DNA of 64,000 nt from Mesorhizobium sp. WSM3859 (GCF_002295065.1 NZ_NSGG01000001.1:695794-759793), one strand, 5' to 3'; numbered from the stretch's first letter, positions 10,351 to 20,169 are shown. Program-made: numbers and translations. The notes: a model not told the origin generated them from the sequence alone.

Positions 10351-11247
10351 TTAGGCGGTTTTGACGTATTTGCGCCAGCTGTGCTCAGGCCGGAAGCCGA
10401 GCACGTCGCGCGCCTTGCGGTTCGAAAGCAGCGTCTCATATTCGCCGAGTTCGGCCTTGACCGGCACGCCCGGATAAAAGCGCCTCAAAAGCTCCGCCGT
10501 CGGCAGGTCCGACGAGCTATCGTCATTGGCCGCGTTGAACACCTGGTAGCCCAGGCCATCCTTCTCGATGGCGCGCAAGGTGATCTGGCCGAGGTCGCGC
10601 GCGTCGATGTAGCTCCAGGCGATGCGCTTTCGGAAACCTGGATCGGCAAACCATTTCGGGAACAGCGAATATTCATGCGGCTCGATGACGTTGCCGATGC
10701 GCAGCGCATAGATGTCGCCGCCGCTGCGCAGCGCGAAGGCGCGCGCCGTCTTCTCGTTGACGATCTTCGATAGCGCGTAAGAGTCCATCGGGTCGACGTC
10801 ATAGTCCTCGTCGAGCGGAAAATGCGTGGGGTTGCGCGGCTCATTGGCGAAGACCAGCCCGTAGGTCGTCTCCGAAGAGGCGATGATGACCTTGCGGATG
10901 CCGAGCTTCACCGCCGCCTCTATGACGTTGTAAGTGCCCATCGCATTGACGCGGAACACCTCGTTGTCCGGCGTGATCATGATGCGCGGGATCGCCGCGA
11001 AATGCACCACGGCGTCGACCGGCTGGGCCCTCAGCGACGGATCGAATTCGTGCAGGCCCATATAGCTCGACAGGGCGTTGAACACCTGCCCGCTGTCGGT
11101 GATGTCGGTGATCAGGGTGCGCACCTTCGGATTGTCGAGCGGCTTGGTGTCGATGTTGAGCACCTGGCAGCCATGTTCGACCAGATACTGAACGACATGA
11201 CGGCCTGCCTTGCCGCTGCCGCCGGTGAACATGATCCGCTTGGTCAT
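10351..11247 (-). CDS. NAD-dependent sugar epimerase/dehydrogenase
   Basis: This 298-residue extended SDR protein has the N-terminal Rossmann motif GGSGKAGRHVVQYL, the VVHFAAIP segment, an active-site serine (SSETTYG) and the YALSK Tyr-Lys pair. Members act on UDP-sugars or free uronates; uronate dehydrogenase is one option. I chose ATG 11247, because GTG 11257-11259 overlaps the GGAG ribosome site that serves this ATG. It is divergent from the reductase gene at 11383, with a GntR-type operator between them, and probably helps catabolise the sugar imported by the adjacent transporter. Confidence 0.85.
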   Translation of the reverse strand: MTKRIMFTGGSGKAGRHVVQYLVEHGCQVLNIDTKPLDNPKVRTLITDITDSGQVFNALSSYMGLHEFDPSLRAQPVDAVVHFAAIPRIMITPDNEVFRVNAMGTYNVIEAAVKLGIRKVIIASSETTYGLVFANEPRNPTHFPLDEDYDVDPMDSYALSKIVNEKTARAFALRSGGDIYALRIGNVIEPHEYSLFPKWFADPGFRKRIAWSYIDARDLGQITLRAIEKDGLGYQVFNAANDDSSSDLPTAELLRRFYPGVPVKAELGEYETLLSNRKARDVLGFRPEHSWRKYVKTA

Positions 11248-11278
11248 TTTGCTCTCCACAAGGCTCGGGAATTATGTG

Positions 11279-11293
11279 TATTGTCGGACAATA
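11279..11293. promoter_or_regulatory. GntR (FadR-type) operator between divergent genes
   Basis: TATTGTCGGACAATA is a perfect palindrome with 7-base arms around one central base. It matches the ATTGTC-N-GACAAT form known for FCD-type GntR regulators. It lies 32 bases upstream of the epimerase start and about 90 upstream of the reductase start. Inference: bound by the GntR protein encoded at 9473-10249. Confidence 0.7.
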
Positions 11294-11382
11294 TGGCATT
11301 CCGCAATCGCCCGCTACCGCGATCCGCGAAAACCTATCGCCCGCCGAGCGCCCATCACCACGAAAGACAGGGAAGAGACGAC

Positions 11383-12321
11383 ATGAGCACCACCGCTGCC
11401 CGCGAGAACATCGGTTTCATCGGCCTCGGCCTGATGGGGCACGGCATCGCCAAGAACATCGTCGACAAGGGCTATCCGCTCACCTTCCTTGGCCGCAAGA
11501 ACCGCAAGCCCGCGGAAGATCTTTTGGGACGCGGCGCCAAGGAAGTGGCCACCTCGAAGGAGGTGGCTGCTGCTTCCGACATCGTCTTCATCTGCGTCAC
11601 CGGCTCGCGCGAGGTGGAGGCAATCATCCGCGGCCCCAGCGGGCTGAAGGAAGGCCTGAAGCAAGGCTCGGTGGTCGTCGACTGCTCGACCTCCGATCCG
11701 GTCTCGACCGTGGCCCTCGCCGCCGAACTCAAGGCGCTCGGAGTCGACTATGTCGATGCGCCGCTCAGCCGCACTCCGAAGGAGGCTTGGGAAGGCACGC
11801 TCGACGCCATGGTCGGCGCGCCGGACGCGGTGTTCTCCAGGCTCAAGCCGGTGATCGAGACCTGGGCCGGCCGCATCGTCCATATCGGCGACACCGGCGA
11901 CGGCCACCGCATGAAGCTGCTCAACAACTTCGTCTCGCTGGGCTATGCGGCGATCTATTCGGAGGCTCTGGCGCTGGCGCAGAAGGTCGGCATCTCGCCG
12001 GCGCGCTTCGACAGCGTCATCCGCAACGGCCGCATGGATTGCGGCTTCTACCAGACCTTCATGCGCTGGACTTTGGAGGGCGACCGCGACGCGCACAAGT
12101 TCACCATCGCCAATGCCTTCAAGGACCTGACCTATCTGGAATCGATGGCGGGCGCGGCCGGCATCGCCAACCCGCTCGGCAACGCCACCAAGAATTCGTT
12201 CGCGACGGCGCATGCCGGCGGTCCCGCCGAACAATATGTACCGATGCTCGCCACCCATATCGGCAGGCTCAACGGCATCGACCTGATGCCTTCGAAGGAC
12301 GGCGTGAAGCAGAAAATCTGA
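11383..12321 (+). CDS. 3-hydroxyisobutyrate dehydrogenase-like reductase
   Basis: This 312-residue beta-hydroxyacid dehydrogenase has the Rossmann start IGFIGLGLMGHGIAKNI, the substrate-binding signature DAPLSRTPKEAWEGTL and the catalytic Lys motif GDGHRMKLLNN. Family members oxidise 3-hydroxyisobutyrate or reduce tartronate semialdehyde; which reaction applies here is unclear. Its place in a sugar locus favours tartronate-semialdehyde-like or sugar-acid chemistry. ATG 11383 follows GGAAGAG. It is divergent from the epimerase and is followed by a hairpin terminator. Confidence 0.87.
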   Translation: MSTTAARENIGFIGLGLMGHGIAKNIVDKGYPLTFLGRKNRKPAEDLLGRGAKEVATSKEVAAASDIVFICVTGSREVEAIIRGPSGLKEGLKQGSVVVDCSTSDPVSTVALAAELKALGVDYVDAPLSRTPKEAWEGTLDAMVGAPDAVFSRLKPVIETWAGRIVHIGDTGDGHRMKLLNNFVSLGYAAIYSEALALAQKVGISPARFDSVIRNGRMDCGFYQTFMRWTLEGDRDAHKFTIANAFKDLTYLESMAGAAGIANPLGNATKNSFATAHAGGPAEQYVPMLATHIGRLNGIDLMPSKDGVKQKI

Positions 12322-12340
12322 GAGCAATTCCAGGAAAAAA

Positions 12341-12366
12341 AGGGGCGCCTTGCGGGCGCCCCTTCT
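12341..12366. terminator. Bidirectional rho-independent terminator
   Basis: GGGGCGCC (12342-12349) pairs with GGCGCCCC (12355-12362) around a short loop. It is preceded by a run of A and followed by TTCTTTTC, so it can end transcription from both convergent genes: the reductase on plus and the binding protein on minus. Confidence 0.8.
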
Positions 12367-12396
12367 TTTCTCGATGGTTGCGGATGCAGCCGGCGC

Positions 12397-13386
12397 CTAC
12401 TTCTGGATGCAGGTGTCTGCCGTTTCCTTGGTGCATTCGTCGAGGCCGGTGAAGACCGGATCGTCGACCTTCTTGCCGCCGATGAGATCGAGCATCACCG
12501 CCGGCGCCTTGTAGCCCATTTCGAACGGACGCTGCCCAACCAGCGCGGTCACCAGGCCTTCCTTGGCGATCGCCACCTCGTCGCCGATCGTGTCGGCGGC
12601 GCCGATGACGAATTCGTTCTTGGCGATCTTGTCGGCCATCGGCTTGAACAGGTCGCGATAGGGCTGCGGGGCGCCGAACAGCGGCCAGCCGCCCATGATG
12701 CCGAAGGCGTCGAGCTTCGGATTGGCGGCGAGGATGTCGGTCATCGCCTGCACGCCCTTGGCGCCGTCGTCATTGGTGAACACCGGGCAGCCGGGGGCTT
12801 CGGTCCAGCCGCCTTCGCCGGCAAGTGTCGCCAGGCCTTCCTTGCCCGTCAGCGCATCGCGCATGCCTTGCGCGCGGCGCAGGATGTTGTCGGCCGCCGG
12901 ATTGCCCTCGATGGTGCAGACCGTGCCGCCATTCGGCTTGGCCTTCTTGATATATTCACCGATTTTCTTGCCCATCAGGTAGTTGTCGGTGCCGAGATAG
13001 GTCTTGCGAAGGGCGGCGTCTTCCTTGGCAAGGTCGGCGTCGACCGTCATGATCGGGATCGACGGATTGGCGCTCTTGATCGTCTGCGCGATCAGCGGCG
13101 CGTTGGACGGCGAGATCGCCATCGCGACCGTGTCGGGCTTGCTCAGCATGTCCTGCACGATCTGCGCCTCGCCGGCTTCGTCCGAGGTCGACGCCGGGCC
13201 GGTGTAGAAGCACTCATATTCCGAGCTGGCGTTTTCCTTGTTCCACTTCTCGCAGCCCTGATGGATGGCTTCGAAGAACGGGTTGTCGAGACCTTTTACG
13301 ACGATGACGAGCTGTTTCTTGGCCAAAGCCGGCCCGGCGCCCAACGCCATGGCGGCGACGGCGGCAAGCAAAAGTGTTTTCCTCAT
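12397..13386 (-). CDS. Periplasmic sugar-binding protein
   Basis: This 329-residue Peripla_BP_4 protein has a Sec signal peptide (cleavage near GPALA-K, residue about 22). The mature start KKQLVIVVKGLDNPFFEAIHQGCEKW is typical of ribose/fructose-type binding proteins, as is TVAMAISPSNAPLIAQTIKSA. Four or more Cys residues may form disulfides. ATG 13386 follows AAAGGGAGGACTGAT. The gene is divergent from the ATPase and permease at 13840-15627; together they make one importer. The arrangement (binding protein, short single-domain ATPase, one permease) resembles the rhizobial Frc fructose-type system, but the ligand is unknown. Confidence 0.9.
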   Translation of the reverse strand: MRKTLLLAAVAAMALGAGPALAKKQLVIVVKGLDNPFFEAIHQGCEKWNKENASSEYECFYTGPASTSDEAGEAQIVQDMLSKPDTVAMAISPSNAPLIAQTIKSANPSIPIMTVDADLAKEDAALRKTYLGTDNYLMGKKIGEYIKKAKPNGGTVCTIEGNPAADNILRRAQGMRDALTGKEGLATLAGEGGWTEAPGCPVFTNDDGAKGVQAMTDILAANPKLDAFGIMGGWPLFGAPQPYRDLFKPMADKIAKNEFVIGAADTIGDEVAIAKEGLVTALVGQRPFEMGYKAPAVMLDLIGGKKVDDPVFTGLDECTKETADTCIQK

Positions 13387-13839
13387 ATCAGTCCTCCCTT
13401 TAAACAGACGGACACCGCGTGCCCGCCACACCGATCAGACCGGATGTACAGAACGATGCCGAACATCTTCCCAATGCTCGTGTTCCGGGCCGGACTGATA
13501 AGCATTTGCCGATCCGTTTGCCCCAAATATTGGCGCAGCCGAATCCTTGATCGTCAAGCCATTTGCCCCGTTCCGCCCTATGCGCGCTCGATGGGCAAAT
13601 TATTCCTCCAAGGCTAGCTAATATCGGCTTTTCGCCAACGGTCAATTGCTATTTGTCCTACAAAACCGATTTTTTGTCGAGTCTCGAAATTAATCGTCAG
13701 ACAATTGATTGACGGCTTTGCCGGCTTTTGCCTAAATGCATGTATCGCACCGTTCGTGAGGAGATGGACGGGCGGAACGCAAGCGCTGCTGGCAAGCCGG
13801 CAAAACTGCTGCGTCAACAAATGGGGAGGCCTAAGGCTG
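13387..13839. promoter_or_regulatory. Divergent promoter region of the second sugar importer
   Basis: This 453-base AT-richer gap separates the binding-protein gene from the ATPase gene. It holds repeated TTTGCC motifs (near 13504, 13517 and 13562) and an inverted copy GGGCAAAT at 13593-13600 facing ATTTGCCC at 13561-13568. It also holds the palindrome at 13693-13714, listed separately. I see no credible gene here; possible reading frames have no ribosome site. Confidence 0.55.
13693..13714. promoter_or_regulatory. GntR-type operator upstream of the ATPase gene
   Basis: ATCGTCAGACAAT (13693-13705) differs by one base from the ATTGTC-N-GACAAT pattern seen at 11279. It is embedded in a larger imperfect palindrome CGTCA..CAATTG..TGACG at 13695-13714. 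It probably allows the same GntR regulator to control the importer. Confidence 0.6.
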
Positions 13840-14583
<744 letters not shown>

Positions 14584-14628
14584 TCGCGTGGAAAACTTGG
14601 CGCCCCAGCCCCTCAGGAAAGGTCGATA

Positions 14629-15627
14629 ATGGCAGTCACTCTTGACCAGACGATCGCGCAGAAGCAGCACACTTTCCTGTCGCGGCTCTTGGCCAACCAG
14701 ACATTCTGGGTGGTGATCGCGGTCGTCCTCGCCTGCCTGTTCCTGTCCTTCGCGACCGATTCCTTCGCCACGTCGAAGAACCTTTTCAACATCACCCGCA
14801 ACGTCACCTTCGTCGCCATCGTCGCGCTCGGCATGACCTTCGTCATCATCACCGGCGGCATCGACCTGTCGGTCGGCTCGGTGCTTTGCCTGTGCTCGAT
14901 GGTGCTCGCCGTCACCATGCATGCCGGCTATTCGATCGAGATCGGCATCCTGGCCACGATCGTCACCGCGCTCGCCATCGGCGCCTTCAACGGCGTGCTC
15001 ATCGCCTATGTCGGCTTTCCGCCTTTCGTGGTGACGCTCGGCATGCTGTCGGTCGCGCGCAGCCTTGCCATGGTCGCCTCGAACAACACCGTGGTCTTCC
15101 AGTTCGGGCCGGACCACCAGAAGCTTCTGGCGTTGGGCGGCGGCGCCTGGCTCTTCGGCATCGCCAATCCGGTGCTCTACATGATCATCCTGGCGCTGAT
15201 CACCGGCTTCATCCTGCGCTGGACAAAGTTCGGCCGGCACATCTTCGCCATCGGCGGCAATGAGCACGCGGCCACGCTGACCGGTGTGCCGGTCAAGCAG
15301 ATCAAGGTGGCCGTCTATATGATCTCGGCGCTGTCGGCCGGGCTCGCCGGCATCATCCAGACCGGCTGGCTCGGCGCCGTCACCACCAATCTCGGCACCG
15401 GCATGGAGCTGCAGGTCATCGCCGCCACCGTCATCGGCGGCGCCAATCTCGCCGGCGGCGTCGGTACCGCGCTCGGCGCCATCGTCGGCGCCGCCCTCAT
15501 CGAGGTGATCCGCAACAGCCTCGGCCTGCTTGGCATCAACGCCTTCTGGCAAGGCACCTTCATCGGCGGCGCGATCATCCTGGCGGTGCTCTTCGACCGC
15601 ATCCGCAATTTCAGGCGCAGCGACTAG
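14629..15627 (+). CDS. Sugar ABC transporter permease
   Basis: This 332-residue RbsC/FrcC-type permease has about nine to ten hydrophobic helices, the FVIITGGIDLSVGSVLCL motif near residue 70 and TVIGGANLAGGVGTALGA near the C-terminal third. A single permease gene suggests a homodimeric channel. AGGAAAGG precedes ATG 14629. It partners the ATPase immediately upstream and the divergent binding protein. Confidence 0.9.
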   Translation: MAVTLDQTIAQKQHTFLSRLLANQTFWVVIAVVLACLFLSFATDSFATSKNLFNITRNVTFVAIVALGMTFVIITGGIDLSVGSVLCLCSMVLAVTMHAGYSIEIGILATIVTALAIGAFNGVLIAYVGFPPFVVTLGMLSVARSLAMVASNNTVVFQFGPDHQKLLALGGGAWLFGIANPVLYMIILALITGFILRWTKFGRHIFAIGGNEHAATLTGVPVKQIKVAVYMISALSAGLAGIIQTGWLGAVTTNLGTGMELQVIAATVIGGANLAGGVGTALGAIVGAALIEVIRNSLGLLGINAFWQGTFIGGAIILAVLFDRIRNFRRSD

Positions 15628-15629
15628 GC

Positions 15630-15779
15630 TCCCCCTTCCCCCCTTGTGGGGGAAGGTGTCGCCGAAGGCGACGGATGAGGGGTGTTCCAGGGAAAGCCAG
15701 CGTCTCACTCCGCTGGAACACCCCTCATCCGTCTCGGCGCTAGCGCGCCGATCCACCTTCTCCCACAAGGGGAGAAGGA
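15630..15779. repeat. Intergenic palindromic repeat, family A copy 1
   Basis: A roughly 150-base imperfect palindrome lies directly after the permease stop. Outer arms contain CCTTGTGGGGGAAGG and its reverse complement form, and inner arms GGATGAGGGGTGTTCC and GGAACACCCCTCATCC. The whole can fold into one long hairpin. It shares the CCCACAAGGGG core with the element at 22124-22283. Confidence 0.75.
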
Positions 15780-15931
15780 GAAACCGCCCCTATCGCTCAG
15801 TCTGAAAATCCATTGTCGGCATCGGGCACAGCTTCCACGGCATTCTGCCCGCCTTGACGCAGCCGCACCCCGGCAGCACTATCCTCCGGCGGGCGAAGGG
15901 AGGCCAGTCGTCCGCGGGAGGAACGATACCC

Positions 15932-16759
15932 ATGACGGACGCGATCAGGCTCTACTGGGGCCGGTTCGGACATGTTTCCGTGCTGAATGTCGCCAACGAC
16001 TTCGTTACCCATGCCCATGGCGAGGCGCATCTCATTATCTGGCTGGAAGGCACGGCCGGCGAAATGACCATAGGCCGCGAGACGGTACGGCTTGGGCCTG
16101 GAACCGCGGCCGGCATCAACTCGTTCCAGCCGCACAGCCACGCGCTGTCGCATGACGGCAGGCCCGGCCTGTTCCTCGCCTTCTACATCGATCCCGATTG
16201 GGCGCGCCGGCGCCGCGACCTGCCATCCTCGGCGCCGCTGTTCACACAGGCCTCGATCACACTGGAGCCCTGGCTGCACCAGGCGGCGGCGAACCTGCTC
16301 GATCACCTCACCGACAATGAAAGCATCGACGACGTCGCCAATTACGAGATCGAGCGTTTCATCGACTCAGTGCTCGACGCCGCGGACGCTTCGTCGCCGC
16401 AGATAGCTCGTGCGCGCATCAACACGATGCTCGACTTCCGCGTCCGCAAGGCGATCCAGCTGATGAAGGCCAATGTCTGCGAGCGGATCTCCTTCGATGA
16501 CGTCGCCCGCAGCGTCGGCCTCTCGCGGCCGCATTTCTTCGCGCTGTTCAAGGAACAGACCAACCTTACGCCGAACGTCTACTGGAACACGCTCCGCATG
16601 GAGGAAGCTGTGCGGCAACTGCAGTGGTCGCAGGAGCCGCTGATTTCGGTCGCCTGCAATCTCGGCTTCACCACCCAGGGCAATTTCTCGCGCTTCTTCC
16701 GTGACCATGTCGGCGTGCCGCCGACGCTCTACCGCGAAGCCGCAAGAGCGACAGTATAA
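15932..16759 (+). CDS. AraC-family transcriptional regulator
   Basis: This 275-residue regulator has an N-terminal cupin-like sensor (AraC_binding: FVTHAHGEAHLIIWLEG, PGTAAGINSFQPHSHAL) and a C-terminal double helix-turn-helix (residues about 178-272: VRKAIQLMKANVCERISFDDVARSVGLSRPHFFALFKEQ and ISVACNLGFTTQGNFSRFFRDHVGVPP). I chose ATG 15932 because GGGAGG lies 11 bases upstream. It stands between the sugar importer and the molybdenum hydroxylase operon on the same strand and may control either; a repeat separates it from the hydroxylase genes. Confidence 0.88.
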   Translation: MTDAIRLYWGRFGHVSVLNVANDFVTHAHGEAHLIIWLEGTAGEMTIGRETVRLGPGTAAGINSFQPHSHALSHDGRPGLFLAFYIDPDWARRRRDLPSSAPLFTQASITLEPWLHQAAANLLDHLTDNESIDDVANYEIERFIDSVLDAADASSPQIARARINTMLDFRVRKAIQLMKANVCERISFDDVARSVGLSRPHFFALFKEQTNLTPNVYWNTLRMEEAVRQLQWSQEPLISVACNLGFTTQGNFSRFFRDHVGVPPTLYREAARATV

Positions 16760-16764
16760 GGCGC

Positions 16765-16894
16765 GTTGAGATTCAGGTCAGGCCGAGCCGAAAATGATGG
16801 TTTCCGAGAACCGGAGCGGAGCGTACTTTTCGTACGTGAGCACCGGAAGCGCAGGAAGCCGCCATTTGCAGGCCGGTCTCACCTGAATATCAAC
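16765..16894. repeat. 130-bp repeat with inverted ends, family B copy 1
   Basis: The element begins GTTGAGATTCAGGTCAGGCC and ends with its near reverse complement (GGTCTCACCTGAATATCAAC); a small hairpin GCGTAC/GTACG lies in the middle. A close copy is at 25240-25359. No coding capacity. It sits between the AraC gene and the SRPBCC gene and fills the 238-base gap with little else visible. Size and ends fit a MITE-like or RIME-like intergenic element. Confidence 0.8.
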
Positions 16895-16997
16895 ACGACT
16901 TTTTCCGACTGGTTGATACGCGCTCAAGACGCATTGATAAGCGTCAGCCCTTCAGCCGCCTTAGCCTTTCTCTCGATCTTTGCAAGGGAACCAGTCT

Positions 16998-17441
16998 ATG
17001 GCGAAAGTCACCATTTCAAGCGTCATCGACGCGCCGGTCGAGCAGGTCTGGGCGCGCATCCGCGACTTCAACGGTTTGCCCGGTTGGCATCCGCGCATGG
17101 TGGAAAGCCAAATCGAGGACGGCAAGGACGCCACCACGATCGGCTGCGTGCGCAATTTCAAACTGGTTAGCGGCGCGACATTGCGTGAAAAACTGCTCGA
17201 CTTCTCCGACGAGAATTTCCTAGTCAGCTACTCCATCCTCGAAACGCCGCAGCCGCTCACCAATCACAAGGCGACCCTGCAATTGCGCCGCGTCACCGAC
17301 GGCAATCGCACCTATGCGGAATGGACGGCGAGCTTCGATGCAGCGCCGGAAGACGCCGATAAGCTGGCCGAGGGCATGGGCGCCAACGTCTTCCAGGGCG
17401 GCTTCAATGCCCTGAAGGCCCATTTCGCGGGCCAGACCTGA
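16998..17441 (+). CDS. SRPBCC (START/Bet v1-like) family protein
   Basis: This 147-residue soluble protein begins MAKVTISSVIDAPVEQVWARIRDFNGLPGWHP, the standard opening of SRPBCC hydrophobic-pocket proteins. In molybdenum hydroxylase clusters such proteins (CoxG-like) help assemble or anchor the enzyme, but this one lacks a C-terminal membrane segment and could instead bind a substrate. ATG 16998 follows AAGGGAA. It is the first gene of the hydroxylase operon, 12 bases before the FAD subunit. Confidence 0.82.
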   Translation: MAKVTISSVIDAPVEQVWARIRDFNGLPGWHPRMVESQIEDGKDATTIGCVRNFKLVSGATLREKLLDFSDENFLVSYSILETPQPLTNHKATLQLRRVTDGNRTYAEWTASFDAAPEDADKLAEGMGANVFQGGFNALKAHFAGQT

Positions 17442-17453
17442 CCGGAGCGCGCC

Positions 17454-18248
17454 ATGTCGCTTGCGCTGCAGACTTTTTCGACCGTGAAGGACGCCAATGC
17501 CGCCTTGCGGGCCGCCGGCACGCGATATCTCGGCGGCGGCACGCTTGTCGTCCGCGCCGCCAATGAAGGCGACGTTTCCGTCTCCAGCCTGGTCCGCGTC
17601 ACCGATCCTGGCCTGTCACGGATCGCGGTTTCCAGCGGCAAGGCCCGGCTCGGCGCTTCGGTCACCATGGCTGCGATCGCCCGTCATCCAGAGCTTGCCG
17701 CGCTCGCGCCGGCCGCGCGCGCCATCGGCGGGCCGGCGATCCGCAACATGGCGACCGTCGGCGGCAATCTGTTCGCCCCTGCCCCTTACGGCGATTTCGC
17801 CGTGGCGCTGCTGGCGCTGGACGCGACAGTCGTCACCGAAGACGGCGAGACGCCGATCGAGGCCTTCCTGGCCGGCCGCGACACCAGCCGCGCCATCGTC
17901 ACCGGTGTCGGCTTTGCATTACCCATGGCGAAGAGTTTCCGTTTCCTGAAAGTGTCGCGCGTCAAGCCGAAGGGTGTGTCGGTGCTGAGCATCGCCGCGC
18001 TTCTGGAACTCGCCGCTGACGACACGGTGGCCTCGGCTCGCATCGCGCTGGGTTGCATGGCCGACCGGCCGATACGCGCCACCGCGGCGGAGAAGGCGCT
18101 GCTCGGCTGCACGCTCACGCCGCGGGAGATCGCGCCGGCGCTGGCCGCCGCGCCCCAAGGCACTGCGCCAATCACCGACCCGATCGCCAGCGCCTGGTAT
18201 CGCGCCGAGGTCCTGCCGGTCCATCTCGGGCGACTGTTGCTGAGCTAA
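17454..18248 (+). CDS. Molybdenum hydroxylase FAD-binding subunit
   Basis: This 264-residue medium subunit of the xanthine dehydrogenase/CO dehydrogenase (CoxM-like) family passes electrons from the 2Fe-2S subunit through FAD. FAD contacts are visible as YLGGGTLVVRAAN near residue 24 and GGPAIRNMATVGGNLFAPAPYGD near 87-110. It follows the SRPBCC gene by 12 bases. The AATVGGN-type motif is intact, so the protein should bind FAD. Confidence 0.9.
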   Translation: MSLALQTFSTVKDANAALRAAGTRYLGGGTLVVRAANEGDVSVSSLVRVTDPGLSRIAVSSGKARLGASVTMAAIARHPELAALAPAARAIGGPAIRNMATVGGNLFAPAPYGDFAVALLALDATVVTEDGETPIEAFLAGRDTSRAIVTGVGFALPMAKSFRFLKVSRVKPKGVSVLSIAALLELAADDTVASARIALGCMADRPIRATAAEKALLGCTLTPREIAPALAAAPQGTAPITDPIASAWYRAEVLPVHLGRLLLS

Positions 18249-18306
18249 CCATTCGTGGGGACGCGCGTCTGTTCGGTTCATCCGGGCAGGCGCGCAGGGA
18301 GGAAAG

Positions 18307-18789
18307 ATGGCGAAGGTCCCGGTTCAATTCACGCTCAACGGCTCCGAAAAGGCCGAATTCATTGAAAGCGGCACGACGCTGCTCAACGCGCTGCGCGACA
18401 AGATCGGCGACACCTCCCCCAAGGGAGGCTGCCACCAGGGCACCTGCGGCGCCTGCTCGGTCATCATCGACGGCGAACTGCGGCTCTCATGCCTCACGCT
18501 GGCCGAGACCTGCAACGGCGCCGACATCAAGACCACTGCAGGCCTCGCCGAAGGCGGCGTGCTGCATCCGCTGCAGCGCGCCTTCCTCGATGCCTTCGCC
18601 ACGCAATGCGGCTTCTGCACGCCGGGCATGATCATGGCGGCAAAAGTGCTGCTCGACCGCACGCCGAATCCCAGCCGCGACGATGTGGTCGAGGCGCTGT
18701 CCGGCAACATCTGCCGCTGCACCGGCTATGAGCCGATCATCCAGGCAGTGCTGACGGCCGCCCGTGCCAACTCGCAGAACGCCGCCTGA
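18307..18789 (+). CDS. Molybdenum hydroxylase 2Fe-2S subunit
   Basis: This 160-residue small subunit has the plant-type ferredoxin cluster ligands C42, C47, C50 and C62 (GGCHQGTCGAC...LSC) and the second cluster ligands in CGFCTPGM and GNICRCTGYE, as in CoxS, CutS and XdhC-type small subunits. It relays electrons between the Mo site and FAD in the cytoplasm. A GGAGGAAAG ribosome site precedes the ATG. It lies between the FAD and Mo subunit genes, the usual order M-S-L. Confidence 0.93.
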   Translation: MAKVPVQFTLNGSEKAEFIESGTTLLNALRDKIGDTSPKGGCHQGTCGACSVIIDGELRLSCLTLAETCNGADIKTTAGLAEGGVLHPLQRAFLDAFATQCGFCTPGMIMAAKVLLDRTPNPSRDDVVEALSGNICRCTGYEPIIQAVLTAARANSQNAA

Positions 18790-18800
18790 GGGAACGAGCC

Positions 18801-20168
18801 ATGGAACTGCGCAAGGATTATTTCGCCGATGTCCGCAAGGACGGCCTACACGAGATTGGCCAGCCGCGGCCGCGCCTCGATTCGCCGGGACATGTCACCG
18901 GCAAGACCACCTATTTCGCCGACCGCAACTTTCCAGGCATGCTGCATCTGAAGATGGTGCGCAGCCCGCATCATCATGCTCGCATCCGCTCCATCGATAC
19001 GTCTGAAGCCGAGAAGCATCCAGGCGTCGTGCGCGTGCTGACCGCCAGGGACGTGCCGCACAACGTCTACACCATCCTGATCTTGATCCAGGTCGGTCCC
19101 GAGGACGAGACCGTGCTCGCCGACGGCAAGGTGCGCTGGAAGGGCGAGGCCGTGGTGGCGGTGCTGGCCGAGACCGAGCGCGCCGCGCAGGAGGCTGCCG
19201 CCAAGGTCAAGGTCGATTACGAGGTGCTTCCCGCGGTCTTCGACATGGAGGAGGCGCTGAAGCCCGGCGCGCCTTTGGTCAACGAATATCACGGCCAGAA
19301 CTACTATCTCTATGACAGCGGCGAGTGCCGTAAGGTGCGCTTCGGCGATGTCGAGGCGGGCTTTGCCCAGGCCGACCACATCCTCGAGCAATCCTATCAG
19401 TCCTCGCCGATCGAGCACGCGCCGACCGAGACGACCGGCTGCGTGGTGGCGCCCGAGGGCAACGACCGTTTCACCTGTTACACCAACACGCAGGCGATGT
19501 TCTTCACCCTCGACAATGCCTCGATCATCCTGCAGATGCCGGGGTCGAAACTGCATTTCGTCGGCGGCACGGTCGGCGGCGGTTTTGGCGGCAAGGTTGA
19601 CGTCATCGTCGAGCCGATCGCCATTCTCGGCGCCAAGCTCACCGGACGCCCGGTCTCCTTCGTCTACAGCCGCGAAGAGGAGATGCAGATCTCCTCGCCG
19701 CGCGCGGCCGAGAAGGTCGTCATCAAGGACGGCGCCATGAAGGATGGCCGCATCGTCGCGCGCAAGGTGACCGGCTACACCGACGCCGGCGCCTATTCGC
19801 GCCATTCTCCCTATGGCGCGCAGAAGGGCGCCGCGCATTATCCCGGGCCCTACACGATCCCGAATGTCTGGATCGACACCTATTGCGTCTACACCAACCG
19901 CACCCCCTCGTCGGCCATGCGCGGCTTCGGCGTCACCATCGGCGACTTCGCGCTGGAGGTGCAGATGGACAAGCTGGCGCGGCTGATCGGCATGGACCCG
20001 CTCGAGTTCCGCTTCATCAACGCCTATCGCGACGGCGACATGAAGGCGCATCGCCAGCCGACCGAAGGTGCGGCGCTGATCGAATGTATGCAGGAAGCCT
20101 CGCGCGCCGCCAACTGGCCTGTGGCGGAGAAATACATGGCGATGTCCTCCTACAGGAAGGGAGCCTGA
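18801..20168 (+). CDS. Molybdenum hydroxylase large subunit, N-terminal half
   Basis: This 455-residue protein holds the a/b hammerhead domain (about residues 25-140, HVTGKTTYFADRNFPGMLHLKMVRSPH) and the first molybdopterin-binding domain with VGGGFGGK near residue 260 and SSAMRGFGVTIGDFALE near residue 370. The AMRGFGV form is that of xanthine/aldehyde-oxidase-like enzymes, not the cysteine loop of form I CO dehydrogenase. It ends at the linker before the second Mo domain, which is encoded by the next gene. The two halves total 789 residues, the usual size of one intact subunit. Confidence 0.88.
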   Translation: MELRKDYFADVRKDGLHEIGQPRPRLDSPGHVTGKTTYFADRNFPGMLHLKMVRSPHHHARIRSIDTSEAEKHPGVVRVLTARDVPHNVYTILILIQVGPEDETVLADGKVRWKGEAVVAVLAETERAAQEAAAKVKVDYEVLPAVFDMEEALKPGAPLVNEYHGQNYYLYDSGECRKVRFGDVEAGFAQADHILEQSYQSSPIEHAPTETTGCVVAPEGNDRFTCYTNTQAMFFTLDNASIILQMPGSKLHFVGGTVGGGFGGKVDVIVEPIAILGAKLTGRPVSFVYSREEEMQISSPRAAEKVVIKDGAMKDGRIVARKVTGYTDAGAYSRHSPYGAQKGAAHYPGPYTIPNVWIDTYCVYTNRTPSSAMRGFGVTIGDFALEVQMDKLARLIGMDPLEFRFINAYRDGDMKAHRQPTEGAALIECMQEASRAANWPVAEKYMAMSSYRKGA

Positions 20169-20169
20169 G

